Source: Comamonadaceae bacterium (GTDB taxonomy: Bacteria > Pseudomonadota > Gammaproteobacteria > Burkholderiales > Burkholderiaceae_C). From it: DNA of 16,783 bases. A program made the translations under genes and the position numbers. The notes under the pieces are model-generated. The model saw only the letters and a list, made by a program, of their open reading frames with translations, searched no databases and was not told where the DNA came from. The stretch spans positions 1 through 16,783 of the forward strand of contig CANJXV010000025.1 of assembly GCA_947478935.1 (NCBI GenBank), written 5' to 3'. Positions 6,932-14,578 of the stretch are shown here, in pieces (position 1 is the stretch's first letter; each line of letters opens with the position of its first letter).

Positions 6932-7675
6932 TTAGTCGCCCTGGAAACCGCCGGCACGCAGGGTCACCACCAGCGTGTCGCGGTAGCCACCGAGTTGCAG
7001 GGGTTGGATAGGCGTGGATTCATGAATCACGCGTGCATCGTCAAGTAAGAGCACAGACCAGGTCTCGTCCAAAGTAAAGCGCTGGCCGTTAGGGCCATCG
7101 GCCTCAAACACCCGCGTCTCGCCGCCTTTGATGCCTTGGCGCGCAAGCAAAAACACCGCTACCACATCCACACCATCGCGGTGCGCGCCTTCGGGCGTGG
7201 GCCGACCGATTCCGTCCGTGGTGTCGATACGGAACTGGTGCGCCTCGGCATACCAGGTTTGCGCGCCGCGCAAGCGGCTAGCCACGCGGCCCAACCATTG
7301 CAATAAGGCCAACCAATCAGGGTGCGCGGCCATCGCATCAGCCATAGGCGCAAAGTGGCGCTGCATACCGCCGTGCAACGCGTTGTATTCCAAAGGCTGC
7401 CAATGCGGGCGGTGCCCAGCCTGTTGCACCTTGCCATCGGCTCCGACCACAAAGCAACTATGGCGCCTGCGCCGGTAGCGCCCGCCGTCTTTCAAATAGC
7501 CATCGGGGGGCAAGTCGTCCCACAGCGTCCTAAAGCCTTGCAAATGCACTGCTTCAGCCTGCGCCAGCGCACATACATCTTGCGCCGACAAGACTGCATA
7601 GCCGCGTGTGCGCAAACTGCTGTCTATTTCGGTGGGTGGAGTCAACGGGGGGTGGAATGCAGAGGTAAAGGACAT
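6932..7675 (-). CDS. 2-oxoglutarate/Fe(II)-dependent dioxygenase (2OG-Fe_Oxy_2 / BsmA-like)
   Basis: This 247-residue protein belongs to the 2OG-Fe dioxygenase group that includes BsmA and bacterial L-isoleucine dioxygenase. The iron site is visible as H165-R-D167 in PEGAHRDGVD and distal His218 in ARVIHESTPI, with Arg232 in GGYRDTLVV as the 2-oxoglutarate anchor. Other family-like blocks are RYRRRRHSCF (66-75), the QPLEYNALHGG segment (93-103) and the WYAEAHQFRI strand (141-150). The enzyme would couple decarboxylation of 2-oxoglutarate to hydroxylation of a small substrate, possibly a free amino acid, but that substrate is inference. It is monocistronic: it converges on bktB (13-base gap) and diverges from the NADP oxidoreductase across 174 bases. 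No clear ribosome binding site precedes the ATG. The protein is cytoplasmic. Confidence 0.85.
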   Translation of the reverse strand: MSFTSAFHPPLTPPTEIDSSLRTRGYAVLSAQDVCALAQAEAVHLQGFRTLWDDLPPDGYLKDGGRYRRRRHSCFVVGADGKVQQAGHRPHWQPLEYNALHGGMQRHFAPMADAMAAHPDWLALLQWLGRVASRLRGAQTWYAEAHQFRIDTTDGIGRPTPEGAHRDGVDVVAVFLLARQGIKGGETRVFEADGPNGQRFTLDETWSVLLLDDARVIHESTPIQPLQLGGYRDTLVVTLRAGGFQGD

Positions 7676-7849
7676 TGGCGTTGAGAAAAGGTCACTGGTG
7701 CACTACAGGCAAACTGCGCTGCGAAGCACAATTATCGGCGCTGGGGTACGCCATAAATCCAAAGGTCTTTGTCGCCTCGGTAACCAGCCCCGCCGCCCGG
7801 TGCCACTAGCATCTGATTTTTTTCACCCGCCCCAAAGAAGGCTAATCCA

Positions 7850-8899
7850 ATGTCCGATACCGTTTTGTCCACCCTCACCAACCACCAATTCCGCCTGGCC
7901 TCGCGCCCGGTGGGTCTGCCTACGCGGGACAACTGGAGCGCGACCACCGAAGCGGTGGCCGAGCCTGAAGACGGCGGCGTGGTGCTGCAAACGCTGGCTT
8001 TGTCGCTGGACCCGGCCATGCGCGGCTGGATGAACGAGGGGCGCAGCTACATCCCGCCGGTGGCCATTGGCGAGGTGATGCGTGCCGGTGGCGTGGGCCG
8101 GGTGATTGCGTCCAAGAGCACGCACTTTGCGGTGGGCGATATGGTCAGCGCAGGCTTTGGCGTGCAGCAGTATCTGTATCTGGGGGCTGCCGAGTTCAAA
8201 CGCGCCGGCCTCGTAAAAATTGATTCGCGCATGGGCAGCTTGACCCAGTGGCTCAATGTGCTGGGCATGCCGGGTATGACCGGCTACTTTGGCCTCATGG
8301 ACGTGGGCCAGCCCCAGGCCGGTGAGACTTTGGTCGTGTCCGGCGCGGCCGGTGCGGTGGGGCAAACCGTGGGCCAGGTGGCCAAGATCAAAGGCTGCCG
8401 CGTGGTGGGCATTGCCGGTGGGAAAGCCAAGTGTGACTGGGTAGTCAAAGAGCTGGGCTTTGATGCCTGCATCGACTACAAAGCCGGCCCCGGTGCGGTA
8501 CGCGAAGGCCTGAAAGAGCATTGCCCCAAGGGCGTGGATATTTACTTTGACAACGTGGGCGGCGAAATTTTGGACACCGTGCTGGCCCGTATCAACCGCA
8601 AAGCGCGCATCATTATTTGCGGCGCTATCAGCCAATACAACGCCACTACAGCTATTGCCGGCCCGAAAAACTACCTTAGCCTGCTGGTCAACCGCGCACG
8701 CATGGAAGGCATTGTGGTCTTCGACTACGCGGACCGCTACCACCTGGCGGTGCGAGAGATGGCCGGCTACCTGAAGGACGGCCGCATGAAAAGCAAAGAG
8801 GACATCGTCGAAGGTATTGAGCACTTCCCCGAAGCTTTGCTCAAGCTATTTAACGGCGAGAACTTTGGCAAGCTGGTGCTGCAAGTAGCGAGCGCTTGA
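7850..8899 (+). CDS. NADP-dependent oxidoreductase, zinc-independent MDR (CurA / leukotriene B4 dehydrogenase-like)
   Basis: This is a medium-chain dehydrogenase/reductase of 349 residues, matching the prostaglandin/leukotriene reductase branch that includes bacterial CurA and related enoyl reductases. The N-terminal catalytic domain carries SLDPAMRGWM (52-61), typical of the branch. The nucleotide-binding motif is SGAAGAVGQTVGQ (164-176), followed by CRVVGIAGGKAKC. There is no zinc-ligand set, so catalysis would be hydride transfer from NADPH to an alpha,beta-unsaturated ketone or aldehyde. The segment GMPGMTGYFGLMDVG (139-153) is conserved in the family. A good ribosome binding site (GAAGG, 7837-7841) precedes the ATG. 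The gene diverges from the dioxygenase gene and converges on the serine hydrolase gene 12 bases away, so it stands alone. Its physiological substrate is unknown. Confidence 0.9.
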   Translation: MSDTVLSTLTNHQFRLASRPVGLPTRDNWSATTEAVAEPEDGGVVLQTLALSLDPAMRGWMNEGRSYIPPVAIGEVMRAGGVGRVIASKSTHFAVGDMVSAGFGVQQYLYLGAAEFKRAGLVKIDSRMGSLTQWLNVLGMPGMTGYFGLMDVGQPQAGETLVVSGAAGAVGQTVGQVAKIKGCRVVGIAGGKAKCDWVVKELGFDACIDYKAGPGAVREGLKEHCPKGVDIYFDNVGGEILDTVLARINRKARIIICGAISQYNATTAIAGPKNYLSLLVNRARMEGIVVFDYADRYHLAVREMAGYLKDGRMKSKEDIVEGIEHFPEALLKLFNGENFGKLVLQVASA

Positions 8900-8911
8900 G
8901 CTTGGCTGCAC

Positions 8912-10123
8912 TTAGCTGACCATCGCCGCGTACACCATATTGCGAAACAAAGGCCGGTAGTAGTCACGTTGGTTGGGTGCCTGGATCATGAGGATGGCAA
9001 ACATGTCTTCTTTCGGGTCCACCCAGAACGTAGTGCCGGCGATGCCGCCCCAGGAATAGAGGCCCACACTGCCGGGCAGCGTATCCAGACCACTCGCTAA
9101 ACGCACCGAAAAGCCCAGTCCAAAGCCCGTACCCGGTGCCAGCATATTGCCCGCGTTTTCGGTGCGGTTTTGGCCTACGCGGCCTAAGTGGTCAGAGGTC
9201 ATAAAACGCACGGTATGCGGACTGAGTAGGCGCTGGCCATCGAGCGTTCCGCCATTGAGCATGCACTGGCAAAAGCGCGCATAGTCGGCCACCGTGCCGC
9301 CTAGTCCTCCGCCGCCAGACTCCAGGCGCGGCACTTCGGTCAAATCGATCAACGGCATGGGCGTGCCCCCGTCGGGGTCGTGTGCGAAGGCTTGGGCGAT
9401 GCGGTGGTGCTTTTCGGGCGGCACATGAAAAGCGGTGTCTATCATGCCCAAAGGCCCGAGCACCTGCGCTTGCAACAAACTGCCCAAAGTTTGGCCCGAG
9501 ACCACTTCGAGCAGCGCGCCCAGGACATCGGTAGCGCGGCTGTATTCCCAAATGCTGCCAGGCTCGAACATCAGCGGCATGCTGGCCAACAGCTCGGCAA
9601 ATTGCGTATTGCTATGGCCGCGGGTGGTGGTACGCAATCCGGCTTCGTCATATATTTTTTGCACTGGCGATTGGCCCAAAAATTCATAGGTCATGCCCGC
9701 CGTATGGCGCAGTAAGTCATACACCGTCATCGCCGCGCGCGGCGCGCGCAATTGCAGCTGACCGTTTGCCATGTGCGCCACTTGCACCTGGGCAAAAGCA
9801 GGCAAGTAGCGTGACACCGGATCGCTCAGGAACAAGCGCCCCTGCTCCACCAACTGCATGGTCGCCACCGACACCAAAGGCTTGGTCATGGAGTAAATGC
9901 GAAAAATCGCGTCCTTGGTCATTGCCACACCGCTGGCGGGGTCGAGTTGGCCTATCGCCTCGTGCAAAACAACTTTGCCTTGGCGGGCAACTAGGGCCAC
10001 CGCACCGGGCAATCGGCCTTTGGCCACTTCGGCCTGCAAGGTATCAAAGAGGCGCGCACTGCGAGCCGGGTCAAAGCCCAGGGATGCGAGTGGTGCAGTG
10101 GGTAGGGGATGGGATGCGGTCAT
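8912..10123 (-). CDS. serine hydrolase, class C beta-lactamase / EstB-like esterase family
   Basis: This 403-residue protein has the beta-lactamase / transpeptidase fold of the esterase (EstB) type. The nucleophile motif is S78-M-T-K81 in IFRIYSMTKPL, and the second motif Tyr194 lies in WEYSRATDVLGALL. The third motif position carries YSWGGIAGTTFW, as in EstB-like esterases, rather than the KTG of true beta-lactamases. It probably hydrolyses short-chain esters, and beta-lactam resistance is unlikely. No signal peptide is seen, so it should be cytoplasmic. I set the start at the ATG ending at 10123 (MTASHPLP), because the 26 codons upstream in the same open frame run through a repeat element and give non-protein-like sequence. 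No clear ribosome binding site precedes it. It lies 112 bases downstream of the acyl-CoA ligase gene on the same strand and may be co-transcribed with it. Confidence 0.85.
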   Translation of the reverse strand: MTASHPLPTAPLASLGFDPARSARLFDTLQAEVAKGRLPGAVALVARQGKVVLHEAIGQLDPASGVAMTKDAIFRIYSMTKPLVSVATMQLVEQGRLFLSDPVSRYLPAFAQVQVAHMANGQLQLRAPRAAMTVYDLLRHTAGMTYEFLGQSPVQKIYDEAGLRTTTRGHSNTQFAELLASMPLMFEPGSIWEYSRATDVLGALLEVVSGQTLGSLLQAQVLGPLGMIDTAFHVPPEKHHRIAQAFAHDPDGGTPMPLIDLTEVPRLESGGGGLGGTVADYARFCQCMLNGGTLDGQRLLSPHTVRFMTSDHLGRVGQNRTENAGNMLAPGTGFGLGFSVRLASGLDTLPGSVGLYSWGGIAGTTFWVDPKEDMFAILMIQAPNQRDYYRPLFRNMVYAAMVS

Positions 10124-10151
10124 GAATGCGTCAGTGAGTTGATAAGTAAAG

Positions 10152-10171
10152 GATGTGCCATACGGCACGTC
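10152..10171. repeat. inverted repeat hairpin next to dispersed repeat
   Basis: A perfect GTGCC...GGCAC inverted repeat (10155-10159 and 10164-10168) with loop ATAC extends to an 8-bp stem if a G-T pair is allowed (10152-10154 with 10169-10171). It lies in the 112-base gap between the acyl-CoA ligase and serine hydrolase genes and directly abuts the repeat-like element to its right. There is no T-run on either side, so it is not an ordinary terminator. Its role is unknown. Confidence 0.5.
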
Positions 10172-10201
10172 GTTGCGAGGCCGCAGGCCGTGGCAATCCA
10201 C
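10169..10201. repeat. dispersed intergenic repeat-like palindromic element
   Basis: This 33-base stretch (GTCGTTGCGAGGCC ... GGCAATCCAC) resembles the 'GTCATTGCGAGG ... AAGCAATCC' intergenic repeats found in many bacterial genomes. It folds into an imperfect hairpin: TTGC (10173-10176) pairs with GCAA (10193-10196), and GGCC (10179-10182) pairs with GGCC (10186-10189) around a GCA loop. Only one copy is in the window, so the repeat nature rests on resemblance, not on a second copy. On the minus strand it translates in frame to DCHGLRPRND, a common spurious peptide from this repeat, which falsely extends the serine hydrolase frame. Confidence 0.6.
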
Positions 10202-10235
10202 AGAGATGTGTAGTCAATCAAAATTTTCTAATCGC

Positions 10236-11966
10236 CTAAGGCGCATGCGGTTCACTCACCGTACTCCGCGCCAACTCTTGCTCTTGCAACAAGCGCCACA
10301 TCACTTTACCGGCACCGCTTTTGGGTAGCGCGTCTAAAAATTCAACAGCACGGGGCACTTTATAGACCGCCATATTGTCGCGGCACCAGTCGATGATGTC
10401 TTGCGCTAGCACCTGGCCTTTGTGCGTACCGCGCAGCACCACCATGGCCTTGACCGACTCACCGCGATAGGCATCGTGCGTAGCGATGATGCAAGCCTCT
10501 TGAATCGCCGGATGACGAAACATCAGTGCCTCCACCTCTGCCGGCCAGACCTTAAAGCCAGATGCATTGATCATGCGTTTAAGCCGGTCGGTCATGAAAA
10601 AGTAGCCATCTTCATCGACCAGGCCCAAGTCTCCTGAGCGGAAATACACATGGCCGTCCACTTCGACAAAGGCCTGCGCCGTCGCCTCCGGCCGGCGCCA
10701 ATAACCTTTGAAAATTTGCGGCCCGCGCATGATGATCTCGCCGGACTCACCCATCGGCATTTCACGCAGTGTGTCAGGGTCCACCACCCGCGCATCGACG
10801 CCGATAAATGGAATACCCAGGCATTGCTGCTTAGGCGCATCCGGTGGGTTGCTATGCGAAGGCGCTGCGGTTTCGGTCAGGCCATAGCCTTCGGCATAGC
10901 GCAAACCATATTGCTCCAACAAGCGCTGCGCGACGGCTTGCGGCATGGCAGCGCCACCGCCGCCGATATAGACCATGCTGGACAAATCAAAGCTGTTCAC
11001 ATTCGGGCTGCCCAGTAGATCGATCACCATGGTGGGGATATTCGTCCAGTGTGTCACCCGCCATTGCGCGATCAGGCGCGCGGCTAGCTCGCGGTCCCAG
11101 CGTGGCATGAGCACCATGGTCGCACCACAATAAATATTGGAATGCATCAGGCTGACCATGCCCGTGATGTGGAACATGGGCACCACCATCAAAGTGGTGT
11201 TTTCCATGCTGCCATTGCCCCACATGGCGCTGCTAATGGCGTTGTGCATGATGCTGGCGTGCGTATGCATACAACCCTTGGGCAAGCCAGTAGTGCCGCT
11301 GGTATAGGGCAACACCGCCAAATCGTCCGGGCAGACTTGTAGCGCAGGCGGTGCATCTTTGCAGGCCAGCGCGTCAGCCCAGGCATGCAACTGAGCGCCC
11401 TCTAGTGCAGGCAAGGCATGGCGGGTGAGCAGCCAATCAGCCCATGCGGCGGGCGGCGCATCGTCGCCCTGTGCCGGGTCAAAGGCATCGGTGAAATGGC
11501 TGACGACCATATGCGCCAAGCCTTGGCCCGCTGGCAGCGCGTTGCTGGCCGCGGCTAATTCACCGGCGAGGTCGGAGGTGGTCACCGCGACTCGGGCCTC
11601 GGGGTCCAGTAGAAAGTGCTTGAGCTCCTCGGCGCGGTTCATGGGGTTGACGGGTACCACCACCGCATTAGCGCGCAGGATGCCGAAATGCGCAATGACC
11701 AATTGCGGACAGTTTTGCATCAACAGCAGCACGCGGTCGCCGCGCTGAACTCCCAGGCCATACAAATAGGCCGCAAAAGCCTCGGCCTGCGCCATCAGCT
11801 GCGCATAGTGGGTTTGCCGGCCAAAAAAGTTAATCGCAGTTTTGCCGGGATAACGCCGGGCACTGGTGACCAAGTTGTCCCACAAAGCAGTTTCCGGCGC
11901 CGTGATGTTTTTGGGCAAACGTTTGGGCCAGAAACGGTGATGTGCTTTGTCAAAAGTATCTGCCAT
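10236..11966 (-). CDS. AMP-dependent acyl-CoA synthetase/ligase (fatty-acid-CoA ligase-like)
   Basis: This ANL-superfamily enzyme of 576 residues activates a carboxylic acid with ATP to an acyl-adenylate and then forms the CoA thioester. Motifs in order are the AMP-binding P-loop YTSGTTGLPKG (221-231), YGLTET (361-366), the SGDLG motif (from 445), the hinge region TDRLKRMINASGFKVWPAEVE (459-479) and the catalytic lysine Lys554 in PKSGAGKV. Length and layout fit medium/long-chain acyl-CoA ligases, but the acid could also be aromatic or another type. There is no signal sequence or obvious membrane segment. A strong AAGGA site lies 5 bases before the ATG (complement of 11972-11976). It diverges from aapJ across 271 bases and may share a transcript with the serine hydrolase downstream. 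No acyl-CoA dehydrogenase or enoyl-CoA hydratase gene is adjacent. Confidence 0.9.
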   Translation of the reverse strand: MADTFDKAHHRFWPKRLPKNITAPETALWDNLVTSARRYPGKTAINFFGRQTHYAQLMAQAEAFAAYLYGLGVQRGDRVLLLMQNCPQLVIAHFGILRANAVVVPVNPMNRAEELKHFLLDPEARVAVTTSDLAGELAAASNALPAGQGLAHMVVSHFTDAFDPAQGDDAPPAAWADWLLTRHALPALEGAQLHAWADALACKDAPPALQVCPDDLAVLPYTSGTTGLPKGCMHTHASIMHNAISSAMWGNGSMENTTLMVVPMFHITGMVSLMHSNIYCGATMVLMPRWDRELAARLIAQWRVTHWTNIPTMVIDLLGSPNVNSFDLSSMVYIGGGGAAMPQAVAQRLLEQYGLRYAEGYGLTETAAPSHSNPPDAPKQQCLGIPFIGVDARVVDPDTLREMPMGESGEIIMRGPQIFKGYWRRPEATAQAFVEVDGHVYFRSGDLGLVDEDGYFFMTDRLKRMINASGFKVWPAEVEALMFRHPAIQEACIIATHDAYRGESVKAMVVLRGTHKGQVLAQDIIDWCRDNMAVYKVPRAVEFLDALPKSGAGKVMWRLLQEQELARSTVSEPHAP

Positions 11967-12237
11967 GCTTGTCCTTTTTTTAGCGTTCTTGCTTCATTTT
12001 GGCGCAGACCTTGTGCGGCTGCAGCGTTAGGCTAAAGATAAGGGCCGCAGCGCAGCGTGGCAATGCCCGCTGTCACGATTGGGACGATCAGCCGGTGCAA
12101 TCCGACGATTACCTTATTCTTCCCGGCGTCATTTTGTAAAGTTATATTCGCGCGGTGGGGCACAATCGCGGCTCCGCTTCCCTGGTGCTGTAAGGGCCTC
12201 AATCCTGAAGCATCCCCCGTTTTTTGGAGTGTTCACT
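11967..12237. promoter_or_regulatory. divergent intergenic region expected to hold promoters of the ligase gene and aapJ
   Basis: These 271 bases separate two genes transcribed away from each other, so both promoters should lie here. The best -10-like hexamer on the + strand is TATATT (12143-12148), but no good -35 stands 16-18 bases before it. A GGAG ribosome binding site (12226-12229) lies 8 bases before the aapJ ATG and supports that start over an upstream in-frame ATG at 12079. No operator or riboswitch is recognisable. The promoter positions themselves are not resolved. Confidence 0.35.
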
Positions 12238-13272
12238 ATGAAATTCAAACCCGTTCAGGGCCTTGGCGCCCTCTTTACGCTTGCAGCCGTATTGGCTGGC
12301 GCGCCTGCACACGCAGGGAAAACCCTAGATGCCATCAAAGCACGCGGCCAGGTCGTTTGCGGCGTTCACACCGGCTTGGCCGGTTTCAGCGCAGCCGATT
12401 CCAATGGCAAATGGTCCGGTATCGACGTGGACATTTGCCGCGCTGTGGCCGCCGCCACCTTGGGTGACCCAGAAAAAATTAAATTTGTACCGCTGACCGC
12501 GCAAGCGCGTTTTGCCGCCGTGCAGTCCGGCGAAGTCGATGTGCTCTCGCGCAACACCACCTTCACCCTAACCCGCGACGCCTCGATTGGCCTGAGCCAA
12601 ACCGCCGTGGTCTATTACGACGGCCAGGGCTTTATGGTGCCGGTTAAGAGCAAGATCAAAAGCGCCAAGCAACTCAAGGGTCAAACCGTGTGCGTGCAAT
12701 CGGGCACCACCACCGAGAAAAACCTGACCGACTTTTCTAAGGCCAATGCCTTGAACATTAAACCCGTGGTGTTTGAAAAGCTTGATGCCGTAGAAGGCGC
12801 TTACTTTTCAGGCCGTTGCATCGCTTACACCACAGACGCGTCCGGCCTGGCTTCGGTGCGTAACAAATCCGCCAAGAACCCTGCCGACCACCTGATCATG
12901 CCCGAGCTGATTTCCAAAGAGCCCCTAGGCCCTATGGTGCGCCGTGGTGATGACGAGTGGACCGCGATTGTGAAATGGACAATTTATGGGCTGCTGGAAG
13001 CCGAAGAAAACGGTGTGACCCAAGCGAACCTGGACGACCTGAAGGCCAACAGCAAAGACCCCATCGTCGGACGCATTTTGGGTACCACCGAAGACACCGG
13101 CAAACTGTTGGGCTTGGAGAAAGAATGGCTGGCCAACGCCATCAAAGCCACCGGCAACTACGGCGAGATTTTTGAGCGCAATGTCGGCCCCAAATCTGCC
13201 CTGCAATTACCCCGCGGCCTGAACAATTTGTGGAACAAAGGCGGCATCCAATACGCTCCGCCTATCCGCTAA
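12238..13272 (+). CDS. aapJ: general L-amino acid ABC transporter, periplasmic substrate-binding protein
   Basis: This is the periplasmic receptor of a broad-range L-amino acid uptake system, of the Aap/Bzt class within the polar amino-acid binding-protein family. The 344-residue precursor has a classical signal peptide: a short basic start (MKFKP), a hydrophobic core (GALFTLAAVLAG) and an AHA cleavage site after residue 26. The mature part shows GQVVCGVHTGLAGFSAADS, WSGIDVDICRAVAAATLGD, FAAVQSGEVDVLSRNTTFT and VCVQSGTTTEKNL, all typical of AapJ. Two cysteines (in QVVCGV and QTVCVQ) are also usual there. I chose the ATG at 12238 because it starts the signal peptide and has a GGAG site; an ATG 159 bases upstream would add unrelated sequence. 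It heads the aapJQMP operon, with a stem-loop after its stop codon. The amino-acid range cannot be read from sequence. Confidence 0.93.
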   Translation: MKFKPVQGLGALFTLAAVLAGAPAHAGKTLDAIKARGQVVCGVHTGLAGFSAADSNGKWSGIDVDICRAVAAATLGDPEKIKFVPLTAQARFAAVQSGEVDVLSRNTTFTLTRDASIGLSQTAVVYYDGQGFMVPVKSKIKSAKQLKGQTVCVQSGTTTEKNLTDFSKANALNIKPVVFEKLDAVEGAYFSGRCIAYTTDASGLASVRNKSAKNPADHLIMPELISKEPLGPMVRRGDDEWTAIVKWTIYGLLEAEENGVTQANLDDLKANSKDPIVGRILGTTEDTGKLLGLEKEWLANAIKATGNYGEIFERNVGPKSALQLPRGLNNLWNKGGIQYAPPIR

Positions 13273-13277
13273 GCTAG

Positions 13278-13295
13278 CGGGCCGCAATCGGCCTG
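13278..13295 (+). other. first of two tandem hairpins between aapJ and aapQ
   Basis: GGCCG (13280-13284) and CGGCC (13289-13293) form a perfect 5-bp stem around a CAAT loop, extendable to 7 bp with one G-T pair. It begins 6 bases after the aapJ stop codon. No T-run follows, so it would act as a 3'-end mRNA stabiliser or roadblock rather than as a terminator. That function is inference. Confidence 0.45.
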
Positions 13296-13306
13296 GCGCA
13301 GACACG

Positions 13307-13341
13307 AGGGCAGTTGCACACCATGTTGCACTGCCCTTTTT
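13307..13341 (+). terminator. Rho-independent terminator or partial attenuator after aapJ
   Basis: AGGGCAGT (13307-13314) pairs perfectly with ACTGCCCT (13330-13337). Three further pairs, GCA (13316-13318) with TGC (13327-13329), lie past a single bulged T, leaving an 8-base loop. Five Ts (13337-13341) follow directly, as in an intrinsic terminator. It lies between aapJ and aapQ, where ABC importers often carry a leaky terminator or processing hairpin that leaves the binding-protein message more abundant than the permease message. That effect here is inferred. Confidence 0.75.
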
Positions 13342-13386
13342 CTGTAACAGGCGCTTGCAAAGCCACCTAAAAAACCGCATCCTTGT

Positions 13387-14565
13387 ATGAGCACAGCACC
13401 CACGCCTCCCGCAAAAAACCGCTGGTCCTGGCGCAGCCAGGCCTTTCGCGCTTTGGTGTACCAGGTGGTAGCCGTGGGCGTAATTGCGCTGCTGGTCTGG
13501 TTTTTGGCGCACAACACCGCCACCAATATGCGCCAACGCGGCATTCAAAGTGGATTTGGCTTTTTGCTGGGGACGGCAGGCTTTGATATCGGCGAGAGCC
13601 TGTATGCCTTTGACTCGGGCGAGTCGTATTTGCAAGCCTATCTGGTCGGCGTAACCAATACCTTGCGCGTCGCTATTTTGGGTATGGTGCTGACCACGCT
13701 GCTGGGCACACTGCTGGGCATAGGGCGCTTTTCGCGCAACGCATTGGTGCGCGGCCTGTGCCGTATTTACGTAGAGCTCTTCCGCAACATTCCGCTACTG
13801 CTGCAACTCTTGATGTGGTATTTGTTTTTTACCGAAGTGCTGCCTGATGCCACCGAGGCCTGGACGCTAGGCCCACTATTCCTAAGTAAAGGCGGACTTA
13901 ATTTCCCGATACCCGTTTGGGCCAGCGGCCATGCGTGGGCGGCTTGGGGGCTGCTGGCGGGTCTGTGTGGCGGCTGGCTCTGGCGTGGCCGCGCGCGGCG
14001 GCGTTTTGAAGAAACGGGCCAGCCGCAGAGCATGTTTTGGGCGCCACTGGTCTGGGTTTTTATAGGTGCCTTCGTGGGCTGGTTGCTGGGCGGCGCACCT
14101 ACCGAGATCAATGCGCCCATCAAAGGCGAATTCGCGATTGAAAACGGCGGCGCGCTCACGCCCGAATTTTTGGCGTTGCTCGTAGGCCTGACGATTTACA
14201 CCGCCGCCTTTGTGGCCGAAGTGGTACGCGGTGGTATCCAGTCGGTGTCGCTAGGGCAGGCCGAGGCAGCCAGCGCGCTGGGCTTGTCGCAAGGCCTAAG
14301 CATGCGTTTAGTGATGTTGCCCCAAGCCCTGCGCGTCATCATCCCGCCCATGACCAACCAGTACCTGAACCTCACCAAAAATTCTTCGTTGGCCGTGGCG
14401 ATTGGTTACCCGGATGTGGTCTCGATTGCCAATACCGCCATCAACCAGACCGGTCGCGCCGTGGAGTGCATTGCGCTCATCATGCTGGTGTACCTGAGCA
14501 CTTCGCTACTCACCTCTTTGCTCATGAACTGGTACAACGCGCGTGCCGCGATCAAAGAGCGTTAA
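13387..14565 (+). CDS. aapQ: general L-amino acid ABC transporter, permease AapQ
   Basis: This is the first of two inner-membrane permeases that form the translocation path for amino acids delivered by AapJ. The 392-residue length is usual for AapQ, which is longer than typical amino-acid permeases. Membrane segments are visible at about 23-41 (VYQVVAVGVIALLVWFLAH), 85-113, 135-149, 182-200, 216-235, 262-280 and 360-382. The cytoplasmic EAA loop that docks with the ATPase is EVVRGGIQSVSLGQAEAASALG (about 278-299). The segment VELFRNIPLLLQLLMWY (about 129-145) is characteristic of this permease family. The region between about 150 and 260 is the extra insert that distinguishes AapQ/BztB. It follows aapJ after 114 bases that include the hairpins, and no strong ribosome binding site precedes the ATG. 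aapM starts 13 bases after it. Confidence 0.92.
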   Translation: MSTAPTPPAKNRWSWRSQAFRALVYQVVAVGVIALLVWFLAHNTATNMRQRGIQSGFGFLLGTAGFDIGESLYAFDSGESYLQAYLVGVTNTLRVAILGMVLTTLLGTLLGIGRFSRNALVRGLCRIYVELFRNIPLLLQLLMWYLFFTEVLPDATEAWTLGPLFLSKGGLNFPIPVWASGHAWAAWGLLAGLCGGWLWRGRARRRFEETGQPQSMFWAPLVWVFIGAFVGWLLGGAPTEINAPIKGEFAIENGGALTPEFLALLVGLTIYTAAFVAEVVRGGIQSVSLGQAEAASALGLSQGLSMRLVMLPQALRVIIPPMTNQYLNLTKNSSLAVAIGYPDVVSIANTAINQTGRAVECIALIMLVYLSTSLLTSLLMNWYNARAAIKER

Positions 14566-14578
14566 GGCCAAAGCACGC

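Noticed and set aside
6918..6933. AAGCC...GGCTT inverted repeat in the bktB/dioxygenase convergent gap as a bidirectional terminator
   Set aside because: It has only 5 pairs and no T-run on either strand. It may be chance in a 13-base gap.
7676..7849. Small gene or RNA in the 174-base divergent gap upstream of the NADP oxidoreductase
   Set aside because: No frame with a start, ribosome binding site and protein-like composition, and no convincing stable fold was seen. It is treated as promoter space.
8912..10123. Antibiotic-resistance beta-lactamase
   Set aside because: The SxxK and Tyr motifs are there, but the third motif is WGGIAGT rather than KTG and no signal peptide is seen. This fits an EstB-like esterase better.
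10231..10245. CGCC-TAA-GGCG inverted repeat at the acyl-CoA ligase stop codon as a terminator
   Set aside because: The stem is only 4 bp, the stop codon lies within it, and the bases that follow on the minus strand are mixed A and T rather than a T-run.
12013..12051. TGCGGC...GCCGCA inverted repeat upstream of aapJ as a regulator site or riboswitch
   Set aside because: It is a 6-bp arm pair separated by 27 bases in GC-rich DNA, with no recognisable aptamer or operator pattern; chance occurrence is likely.
12079..12237. N-terminal extension of aapJ from an upstream ATG
   Set aside because: The extra 53 residues are not protein-like for this family and would bury the signal peptide. The ATG at 12238 has a GGAG site and a proper signal sequence.
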